Of a stretch of DNA of 64,000 nucleotides, positions 57,617 to 64,000 are shown piece by piece. Source of the DNA: Fredinandcohnia onubensis. Lineage in GTDB: Bacteria; Bacillota; Bacilli; Bacillales; Bacillaceae_L. Made by a program: the position numbers and the translations under genes. The stretch covers positions 372,001 to 436,000 of the forward strand of contig NZ_NSEB01000011.1 in assembly GCF_002734215.1 (NCBI RefSeq). Direction: 5' to 3'. Under the pieces are notes generated by a model, which had not been told where the DNA came from, made no database searches, and saw only the letters and a program-made list of their open reading frames with translations. The stretch's first letter is position 1, and each line of letters opens with the position of its first letter.

Positions 57617-59043
57617 ACATGACACAATTAGAACAATTGTTAGAAAACGGAAGATTGACTTGCGGTGAGGTAAAACATTGTTTCAGTCATTATGCCGATA
57701 TTGAATTTATTCCAATCGAAAATAATGAGTATCTTCAAGCTTTTTATTGTAAGGGAATGCTGGATTCTACACAGTTAAATGAATATTTTAATCGGATTCT
57801 ACTAAGCATTGAAAAAAAAGAATCACGCAGTCATTCTGAAGATCTCCCACCTGTCCGACATGTAAAAAGCATAAAAGAAATGGTAAATCTTGTGTTTTCT
57901 GGTTCGTTAATTGTTTTTCGGGAAGGGACCCCGTTTTTTCATGTATTCGATATAAGCAATGTGCCGCAACGAAAGCCACAAGAATCAACGACGGAGGTTT
58001 CAATAAAGGGACCAAAAGATAGCTTTACTGAAGAAATGAATGTCAACATCTCCTTGATTCGAAAAAGAATGAAATCCGAGCAGCTCTATTCCGAGGCTTT
58101 CACCTTAGGTTCGCTTAGTAAAACCGAGGTTTCTCTACTTTATTTGAATGATAAAGCCAACCCGGAAATTATTGAGGAAGTCAGGAATAGACTCGAGGAC
58201 TTTCAAGGCGAAGGCGTTGTAAGCAGTGGTCAGTTAGAACAATGGCTTTCCGATCGCACATTCTCTTTGTTTCCCTTATTTGATTATGTGACACGTCCTG
58301 ACTATGTCATTGAATGCATGTTGCGCGGTAGATTTGTTTTAATTGTAAATGGATCTCCTTCCATCTTAATTGGGCCAATCAATGTTTTTGAATTAATAAA
58401 ATCACCTGAAGATGTTCATTTTCCATACTACTTCGTTCTATTTGGACGACTTATCCGGATGATTGGCTTAGTCGTCGCAATTTTCCTACCAGGATTTTGG
58501 GTTTCACTATCTTCTGTCAATATTGATCAACTACCGTTTGCCTTACTGGCAACAGTCGTTGTCTCGCGTGAAGGTTTGCCATTGCCACTTGGACTGGAAG
58601 CGATTTTTATTCTCGGGTTGTTTGAGATATTAAGAGAAGCAGGAGTTCGTATGCCAACTGTCCTTGGACAAACAGTTTCCATTGTCGGAGGTATCATTAT
58701 CGGTGATGCAGCGATTCGCGCAGGTCTTGCTTCCCCGACGATGATTGTTGTCATTGCATTAACAGCTGTCGCAAGCTACACGCTCGTGAATCAATCACTG
58801 GTTGGAACCGTCAGTATCCTACGTGTATATAACTTGTTACTTTCTATTTTTTTAGGAATATACGGGCTGTTTATCGGATTCTTTAGCGTTCTTATTTATC
58901 TATCGACATTGGAGTCTTTAAAAGTAGCGTATCTTGAACCCATTGCTTCGTTAACATTCAAAGAATACGTAGCGGCCCTGTTTGTGAATCCTTTTGACCG
59001 AAAAAAATTCGGAATCTCATTCATTCAGAAGCGGAGAAAATAG
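57613..59043 (+). CDS. Spore germination receptor A subunit (GerA family)
   Basis: 476-residue GerA-type protein. A soluble N-terminal region (~1-260) includes VNISLIRKRMKSEQLYSEAFTLGSLSKTEVSLLYL and VLIVNGSPSILIGPINVFELIKSPEDVHFPYYFVLFGRLIRMIG. Five or so helices follow, with LPLGLEAIFILGLFEILREAGVRMPTVLGQTVSIVGG, the best conserved GerA motif. The N-terminus is shorter than in B. subtilis GerAA (about 480) only slightly. It starts on ATGA shared with the B-subunit stop. It acts in the spore inner membrane. Confidence 0.92.
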   Translation: MNMTQLEQLLENGRLTCGEVKHCFSHYADIEFIPIENNEYLQAFYCKGMLDSTQLNEYFNRILLSIEKKESRSHSEDLPPVRHVKSIKEMVNLVFSGSLIVFREGTPFFHVFDISNVPQRKPQESTTEVSIKGPKDSFTEEMNVNISLIRKRMKSEQLYSEAFTLGSLSKTEVSLLYLNDKANPEIIEEVRNRLEDFQGEGVVSSGQLEQWLSDRTFSLFPLFDYVTRPDYVIECMLRGRFVLIVNGSPSILIGPINVFELIKSPEDVHFPYYFVLFGRLIRMIGLVVAIFLPGFWVSLSSVNIDQLPFALLATVVVSREGLPLPLGLEAIFILGLFEILREAGVRMPTVLGQTVSIVGGIIIGDAAIRAGLASPTMIVVIALTAVASYTLVNQSLVGTVSILRVYNLLLSIFLGIYGLFIGFFSVLIYLSTLESLKVAYLEPIASLTFKEYVAALFVNPFDRKKFGISFIQKRRK

Positions 59044-59044
59044 T

Positions 59045-60211
59045 ATGAAACGCAAAACAATGATCGCTTGCTCTATAAACATTGTACTATGTCTTTTCGT
59101 TTTAACAGCTTGTGAAAATGACATAGGAGAAATCGAAAATCAAAACTTTGCTACCGCTATCGGTGTGGACTACCGGGATGGGGAATATTATGTCTCCATT
59201 CAAATGATTGGATTAACCTCTGTCGCAAAAAGAGAAGGTGAAAAAGGGCCACCTGCAGTGTATGTTTCGGAAACAAGCGGAAAAACATTTATCGATGCTT
59301 TTTTTAATGCATATCATACTTCACAAGAACGGTTTCTTTGGGCACATGTCACAGCCGTTGTTTTAAGTGAAAATGCACTCGAACAAGGAATGGATAGTAT
59401 TTTTGATGGCTTAACACGATACTATGAGTTCCGCCCTACTCCATGGATTTTTGGAACAAAGAGCTCCATACTTGATATTTTATCGGCAATTGGATTCTTT
59501 GATCAAAATTCATTAAATACGATTCTTCATAGTCCAGAAAGTTCATACGAGCAGAGGTCGACCATCAGGCCGCTAAAATTGAATCAATTTGAACGTGAGT
59601 TTTTTGACCCTGGTCGCACGACGTATATCCCTTCGCTCACGATAGATGACCAGCAATGGAAGAAAAATAAAAAGAGCGAAGCAAAATTAGCGATTGACGG
59701 AGCGTTTTTTCTCCATAACCATAAATACAAAGGCTATTTTCCGTACGAGAAACTTAAAGGCATGCGCTGGATAGCTCAAGAAACGGTACGTGCATCCTTA
59801 CTTTTACCTAATGAAAAAAAACCAGAATTTATTGCGGTACTAGAAGACCAAACGGTAAAAATCATTCCCGAAAAACAAGACGGAAACTTTCGCTTTACAG
59901 TCCTTTTTCTGGCTAACGCGATTGTCAGCAATCGCATCCAGAATAACACACTCAATGTAAATGCCATGGAGGAATTCGTACAAAAAGGAATCATTTCTGA
60001 AATAAGACAATTATATCGATTAGGTTTGGAGCATGATATCGACTTTTTAAACTTCGAGCACCAGCTTTTCAGAAAGTATAATGCTGATTGGAAAAAGCTA
60101 AAAAATCAAGATACCTTACTTCAGGAAGATACCATTAAGTCGATTGATGCACATATCACACTTGAGCATTCAGGATCATTTAAGAATCGTAAAATTGAGA
60201 TTAAGGAATGA
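59045..60211 (+). CDS. Spore germination receptor C subunit (Ger(x)C lipoprotein)
   Basis: 388-residue lipoprotein. The signal peptide ends in the lipobox VLTAC (Cys23), then ENDIGEIENQNFATAIGVDYRDGEYYVSIQMI, the Ger(x)C N-terminal domain, with further family motifs GKTFIDAFFNAYHTSQERFLWAHV and EAKLAIDGAFFLHNHKYKGYF. The ATG at 59045 follows GGAG and overlaps the region just after the A-subunit stop. Gene order here is B-A-C, not the A-B-C of gerA. The Cys needs diacylglyceryl modification for function in related receptors. Confidence 0.9.
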   Translation: MKRKTMIACSINIVLCLFVLTACENDIGEIENQNFATAIGVDYRDGEYYVSIQMIGLTSVAKREGEKGPPAVYVSETSGKTFIDAFFNAYHTSQERFLWAHVTAVVLSENALEQGMDSIFDGLTRYYEFRPTPWIFGTKSSILDILSAIGFFDQNSLNTILHSPESSYEQRSTIRPLKLNQFEREFFDPGRTTYIPSLTIDDQQWKKNKKSEAKLAIDGAFFLHNHKYKGYFPYEKLKGMRWIAQETVRASLLLPNEKKPEFIAVLEDQTVKIIPEKQDGNFRFTVLFLANAIVSNRIQNNTLNVNAMEEFVQKGIISEIRQLYRLGLEHDIDFLNFEHQLFRKYNADWKKLKNQDTLLQEDTIKSIDAHITLEHSGSFKNRKIEIKE

Positions 60212-60427
60212 ATTCCACGTTCCAAGATTAATGACAAAAAACGCAAAAGACAATAGAAGTAAATAAGGAAAAAATAACTATGTTTTCCATCGCAAAACTT
60301 TTCACCATGTTCATGTTCCTTGTGGTATAATTTCTTGGAAATTATACAGTTTCATTCGATAACTCGTAAGTCTAATTTTATAAACTAAAAAAGAATGAAA
60401 CAAAAATAAAAAGTAGGGTGTGAAAAA

Positions 60428-60814
60428 ATGCCATTGGAGAACATTGGGCTAACCGTTAGTACAATTGGTTGTATTTTGGGGATTTCACTGATTATTTTTG
60501 GAGGTTTATTCTATCTACTCGAAAATAAAAATAGGGTTATGATTGCAAAAGCATCAAAAACACTAGGTATAGGAATTTTTATGGTAACGCTAAGTATTCC
60601 GTTTTCCATTCCGAACCATTTATTAGCAGAATCCACTTCAGATGACATATTAGGTATAATCATTTTGTCGATCTTCCTTGGATTCCCTTTAATATTTATC
60701 GGATTGGCCTCTTATATCGCCCTAAACGCAAAAGCTCATGAAATTTTAAACCTTACTTCAGCGCAGGAAAAGATAATATACTTCTCTCCAATGCAGAAAA
60801 AAAAGGTGCTCTAA
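60428..60814 (+). CDS. Hypothetical membrane protein (128 aa)
   Basis: 128-residue protein with three hydrophobic helices: LTVSTIGCILGISLIIFGGLFYLL, ASKTLGIGIFMVTLSIPFSI and ILGIIILSIFLGFPLIFIGLASYIAL, with short polar loops and a basic C-terminal tail. AGGGTGTG precedes the ATG. It follows the germination operon by 216 bp but has its own leader, so it is probably separate. No family is recognised. Confidence 0.65.
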   Translation: MPLENIGLTVSTIGCILGISLIIFGGLFYLLENKNRVMIAKASKTLGIGIFMVTLSIPFSIPNHLLAESTSDDILGIIILSIFLGFPLIFIGLASYIALNAKAHEILNLTSAQEKIIYFSPMQKKKVL

Positions 60815-60827
60815 TGGATCAATTATA

Positions 60828-60867
60828 AAGCCTAATTTCTCAATTTTAATACTGAGGAATTAGGCTT
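60828..60867. terminator. Hairpin between the hypothetical membrane gene and the F420-reductase-like gene
   Basis: AAGCCTAATTTCTCA pairs with TGAGGAATTAGGCTT (two mismatches). T-runs are weak on both strands; probably a bidirectional terminator. Confidence 0.65.
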
Positions 60868-60899
60868 ATTATAGTAGAACCTCATTAAAGAGAGCATTA

Positions 60900-61631
60900 T
60901 CAATAAGTTTCCGAATTATATGTTTCTCTGTTTAGATTCACAATATCTCTATGTGTCAATCCAGCTGAAATCTTCTTCATTACTTTATCTCGTAGGAATG
61001 GGGCTTGTTCTTTATCTGCCTTTTTCAATGCTTCCATTAGAGCTTCTTTTGTTAGTTCTGTGCAGTATGCGGGAGTTCCCGGCTGTTGTCTCCACGAATC
61101 ACTTAGAGAACCACTATCAACTGTGTCAAAACCTAGCTGGTTTACTAGCTCCATAATTTTTTGTTTTTGTTTTTGGTCATTACCGGCAATCGCCATGGCA
61201 ATACGACCACTAGTACCTTCAGGGGTCCCTTTGTTTTCTAAAGTGTAAGCTAATAGATTGCTAAAGGCTTTAATGATAGGTCTGCCTAATTGATTTGAAA
61301 CCCAAACGCTTTCAACCATGCCGTTTTCAATTTCTTCAATTTTATTGTCTCTAAAAGGATAATAATTTGAAGTGTCTACAATGATAATATCCTCTCCAGC
61401 TTTATCTACTATGTTGCGAAGGCTAGGGATTACATGAAGAGGGATAGATATGATTAGAATATCAATATTTTCTATTACGTCTTCTACATTGACAGGGGTT
61501 CCAACAATCTCTTTTCCTTCTAAACGTTCAATTTCTCGAGCATCTGCAATCTTAACATCGTGTCCATTTTCACCTAACTTTTTAGCAATAATTGTCCCTA
61601 TTGCTCCTGCGCCTATAATTCCAAATCTCAT
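60900..61631 (-). CDS. NAD(P)-binding oxidoreductase, F420-dependent NADP reductase-like
   Basis: 243-residue Rossmann protein: FGIIGAGAIGTIIAKKLGENGHDVKIADAREIERL, LIISIPLHVIPSL, VDTSNYYPFRDNKIEEIENG and RIAMAIAGNDQKQKQKIMELVNQLGFDTVDSG, as in the F420H2:NADP oxidoreductase (FNO, COG2085) family. Bacilli generally lack coenzyme F420, so another acceptor is likely and the enzyme's real substrate is unknown. AGGAGGAACAATT precedes the ATG at 61631. It lies in the same direction as two SDR genes, separated by ~220 bp. Confidence 0.8.
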   Translation of the reverse strand: MRFGIIGAGAIGTIIAKKLGENGHDVKIADAREIERLEGKEIVGTPVNVEDVIENIDILIISIPLHVIPSLRNIVDKAGEDIIIVDTSNYYPFRDNKIEEIENGMVESVWVSNQLGRPIIKAFSNLLAYTLENKGTPEGTSGRIAMAIAGNDQKQKQKIMELVNQLGFDTVDSGSLSDSWRQQPGTPAYCTELTKEALMEALKKADKEQAPFLRDKVMKKISAGLTHRDIVNLNRETYNSETY

Positions 61632-61853
61632 AATTGTTCCTCCTACATATAATTTTGTTGGATTAAGATTCAATGACTAAATGCATAGAAGGTTTTTTTG
61701 TAGAGCAATCTCCTGTCCTAAAAAACAATACATGCGGAAAAGGAGAAATTCTTATCCTTCATCCGCATGTATTTATTGGAATGTTAATCTAAAGTGAACA
61801 AGAAATTCCAAAACAACTTTAAAAAATCAAATTATTAATAGCTTAGTAATACA

Positions 61854-62624
61854 TTACTTTGTTGAGGTAGCTCCTCCATCAACTACAAATTCACTTCCTG
61901 TAGCAAACTTAGACTCATCAGATGCTAAAAACAACACCATATATGCAAGGTCTTTAGGATCACCTAGATGCGGTGGAAGCGGGAAATTAGTTTCTATTGT
62001 TTCTCTCAATTCTGGATACTCTTTCAACGAGCTTTCTACCATTGGGGTACTAATTACTCCTGGATGTACAGAGTTCACACGAATATTATCTTTTGCAAGT
62101 ACTTTTGCAGCATGCTTTGTCATCGACCGAACAGCACCTTTAGAAGCACTGTAGGCTACATCATACCCATCAGGAGCACCACCAACAATGGCACCGATTG
62201 ATGACATGTTAATAATTGATCCCTTACCGTTTTCCTGCATTTTAGGAATAACAGTTTGCATACCTAGAAATACACTAGTTGCGTTTATTGCCAAAACCTT
62301 ATTCCATTCTTCTAGGGTTGCTTCCTTAACACTTTTTCCTATCTGAATGGCAGCATTATTTACTAACACATCGATCTTACCGTATTTTTTAACAGTCTCA
62401 TCAATCGCACTTTTCCATTCATCAGGAGAAGACACATCTAGTTTTAAAGCAAGTGCATCCCCGCCCTTAGCATTAATTTCATTTACTCCTTCTTGTAGAA
62501 GTTCAAATTGAATGTCTGCAGCTACTACTTTTGCTCCTTCTTCAGCAAACGTCTGGGCCATTGTTAACCCCATTCCACCTGCAGCACCTGTAATGATTGC
62601 TACTTTTCCATCTAATCTAGCCAT
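61854..62624 (-). CDS. SDR family oxidoreductase
   Basis: 256-residue classical short-chain dehydrogenase. TGAAGGMGLTMA is the glycine-rich cofactor motif, followed by NNAAIQIG, the catalytic Ser in NMSSIGAIV and YSASKGAVRSMTKHAAKVL (Tyr and Lys), then HPGVISTPM and a C-terminal GSEFVVDGGATSTK. Asp at the end of beta2 (VAADIQ) suggests NAD(H). GGGGGAAATAG precedes the ATG. It is one of two related SDRs that lie in tandem here, about 40% alike by eye. Substrate unknown. Confidence 0.87.
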   Translation of the reverse strand: MARLDGKVAIITGAAGGMGLTMAQTFAEEGAKVVAADIQFELLQEGVNEINAKGGDALALKLDVSSPDEWKSAIDETVKKYGKIDVLVNNAAIQIGKSVKEATLEEWNKVLAINATSVFLGMQTVIPKMQENGKGSIINMSSIGAIVGGAPDGYDVAYSASKGAVRSMTKHAAKVLAKDNIRVNSVHPGVISTPMVESSLKEYPELRETIETNFPLPPHLGDPKDLAYMVLFLASDESKFATGSEFVVDGGATSTK

Positions 62625-62741
62625 TCTATTTCCCCCTAAAAAAGTAGTTCTAGTTCGTTTAGAAAGATATACTCTTACTTTTATGACACCTTGAATCCAA
62701 GCGAATTTTATTTACATTTTTATTCGACTTTATAATGTTAA

Positions 62742-63500
62742 TTATTTATTTATAGTAGCTCTTGCTCCATCAACTACATAGTCTGCTCCACTTACATAAC
62801 TAGCTTTATCAGATGCTAAAAATGCAACTACTTCAGATACTTCTCTTGGATCTGCAAAACGTTTCATTGGAAGCAGATTTTGAGACACGTCATCAATCTG
62901 TTCTTTGGTTAATGTAGCTTCAGCCATTGGCGTGAGTATTGCTCCCGGAAGAATAGCATTGATTCTAATATTTTTATCAGCAAATTCATAGGCTGCTTGT
63001 TTTGTAAGTCCTCTGACAGCAAATTTTGAAGCAGTATATGCTGGATTAACAGTAATATCATGTCTCAACCCAGCAAGTGAGGAAATATTTATAATAGACC
63101 CATTTTTATTTTCAACCATTGTAGGTAATACTGCTCTCATGCCGTAAAATATTCCGTTCTGATTAATATCGATTATTTTTTTATACAATCCTTCTTCTAT
63201 ATCTAGAAGTCCTGTTATCGCACCTGCAAGTCCTGCATTATTCACTAAAATATCAATAGTACCAAATGTATCTTTCGTCTTTTGTACTACCGTGTCCCAA
63301 CTATTAGGATTTGTAACATCTAACTCTACAAAAATAGCCTTATCTTCCCCGATGTCTCTTGCTACTTTTTCTCCATTTTCTACATCAAGGTCTCCGATAA
63401 CAACTTTTGCACCTTCTTCAGCAAGCTTTCTCGTATGAAATTCCCCCATACCTTTCGCCCCGCCAGTAATAATTGCTACTTTTCCATCTAATAGTCCCAT
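62742..63500 (-). CDS. SDR family oxidoreductase
   Basis: 252-residue classical short-chain dehydrogenase with TGGAKGMGEFHTRKLAEEGAKVVIGDLDVENGE (cofactor motif and the NAD-selective Asp), NNAGLAGAI, catalytic NISSLAGLR and YTASKFAVRGLTKQA, and the C-terminal GADYVVDGARATINK. The N-terminus of the domain and the tail resemble 3-alpha/20-beta-hydroxysteroid dehydrogenase-like enzymes. AGGAGGAATAAT precedes the ATG. It is divergent from the TetR gene to the right, which is the likely regulator of the SDR cluster. Confidence 0.87.
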   Translation of the reverse strand: MGLLDGKVAIITGGAKGMGEFHTRKLAEEGAKVVIGDLDVENGEKVARDIGEDKAIFVELDVTNPNSWDTVVQKTKDTFGTIDILVNNAGLAGAITGLLDIEEGLYKKIIDINQNGIFYGMRAVLPTMVENKNGSIINISSLAGLRHDITVNPAYTASKFAVRGLTKQAAYEFADKNIRINAILPGAILTPMAEATLTKEQIDDVSQNLLPMKRFADPREVSEVVAFLASDKASYVSGADYVVDGARATINK

Positions 63501-63610
63501 TATTATTCCTCCTATATGTCTATCCGCATTTAAAAGAAGTTTTTAAGAGCGCTTTCGTTTATATGATAGAGTTATTCGACTTAGCACTCAATAAGCAGGT
63601 ATAATGAATA

Positions 63611-63634
63611 TGTTGAATACTCAACAAAGTGAGT
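63611..63634. promoter_or_regulatory. Overlapping palindromes between the SDR and TetR genes
   Basis: TGTTGAATACTCAACA (63611-63626) and ACTCAACAAAGTGAGT (63619-63634) overlap, just downstream of a TATAAT at 63600. They are candidate operators for the divergent TetR protein. Confidence 0.55.
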
Positions 63635-63672
63635 AGGTTTGTTTATTATAAGGCTTGATAAAAGGATGATTT

Positions 63673-64000
63673 ATGTTGAATAATGCAAATCGACAAATGA
63701 GAAAGAAACAAATAACAAAGAAGTTACTAAAAAATGCTTTTATAGATCTTATTTTAGAAAATAATGATGTGCATTCTATCACAATTAGCGAAATTACTGA
63801 TCGAGCTGATTTTAATAGAGGTACTTTCTATATCCATTACCAAGATAAAATCGATCTCTTGGAAGAGTTATACCAAGACGCTATCGAAGGTATACATCAG
63901 TGTATTAAAAAACCATACAGAAATAAGGGCAAGGTGTTATTAAATGGGGTTATTCCTTCTAATAAACTCATTTTTGAGCATATCGAAAAGCATAAAAATT
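63673..64000 (+). CDS. TetR/AcrR-family regulator, cut by the right window edge
   Basis: The first ~109 codons are present. They encode a TetR-type N-terminal helix-turn-helix: ITKKLLKNAFIDLILENNDVHSITISEITDRADFNRGTFYIHYQDKIDLLEELYQDAI. AAAGGATGATTT precedes the ATG at 63673. The ligand domain lies beyond the window. It is divergent from the SDR gene at 62742, with two overlapping palindromes in between, so it probably represses the SDR genes or itself. Confidence 0.85.
   Translation, partial: MLNNANRQMRKKQITKKLLKNAFIDLILENNDVHSITISEITDRADFNRGTFYIHYQDKIDLLEELYQDAIEGIHQCIKKPYRNKGKVLLNGVIPSNKLIFEHIEKHKN

Overview
The window reads as a chromosomal segment of a low-GC, endospore-forming Firmicute of the Bacillaceae type. 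The grounds are a spore cortex hydrolase (cwlJ), a complete gerA-type germinant receptor operon, a lipoteichoic acid synthase, TnrA-type operators upstream of an ammonium transporter, PurR-type boxes upstream of guaC, strong Gram-positive ribosome binding sites with many TTG/GTG starts, and Rho-independent terminators between most units. No rRNA, tRNA, phage or transposase gene was found. The first and last genes are cut by the window edges.

Layout. 0-3.7 kb: edge of a bile-acid:sodium symporter-like gene, an exonuclease/DUF294 pair, amt with two TnrA boxes, and a 50-residue small protein. 4-10 kb: a YjiH-type membrane protein, a three-gene ABC-2 exporter operon and a purine/pyrimidine permease. 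10-20 kb: yulF-like and yhfK-like oxidoreductases, ydbST, cwlJ, ycsA-like dehydrogenase, panF-yhdT, ltaS. 20-28.5 kb: a truncated metallophosphoesterase, an mhqD/DoxX pair, an XRE-cupin regulator, guaC, small proteins, an MFS pump and an AarF/ABC1 kinase. 28.5-36.8 kb: a sugar ABC importer with two Gfo/Idh/MocA dehydrogenases, a LacI regulator and a sugar isomerase/epimerase. These genes are tied together by four copies of a 14-bp operator, three of them directly downstream of recognisable -10 boxes. 36.9-44.4 kb: membrane protein, aminotransferase, MFS, VanY-type carboxypeptidase, then a MotA/MotB-like pair resembling ZorA/ZorB without other Zorya genes. 44.8-49 kb: serine acetyltransferase, DUF3298 protein, asnA with a short upstream ORF, and a preQ1 riboswitch controlling queC and a queuosine-precursor transporter. 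49.2-54 kb: a Gfo/Idh-ThuA-Gfo/Idh sugar operon and an NhaC antiporter. 54-60.2 kb: Lrp regulator, isochorismatase-like hydrolase, RraA-like protein and gerB-A-C. 60.4-64 kb: a small membrane protein, an F420-reductase-like protein, two SDRs and a divergent TetR gene.

The least explained material is non-coding. (1) A structured repeat of about 190-240 bp occurs three times (3.7, 9.7, 44.5 kb), each time between divergent genes and in the same orientation, with compensatory changes in its long-range arms; one copy carries an extra double-hairpin module. (2) A 3.5-copy, 154-bp tandem array (41.2-41.7 kb) has a hairpin at each unit junction and is bracketed by inverted copies of a REP-like palindrome that recurs at 49.1 and 54.2 kb. 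(3) Two short arrays with a 20-bp period lie at 5.5 and 52.4 kb. The best candidates for new biology are the orphan ZorAB-like motor next to the tandem array, the structured repeat family, and the LacI-controlled sugar locus that may work through 3-keto-sugar chemistry.
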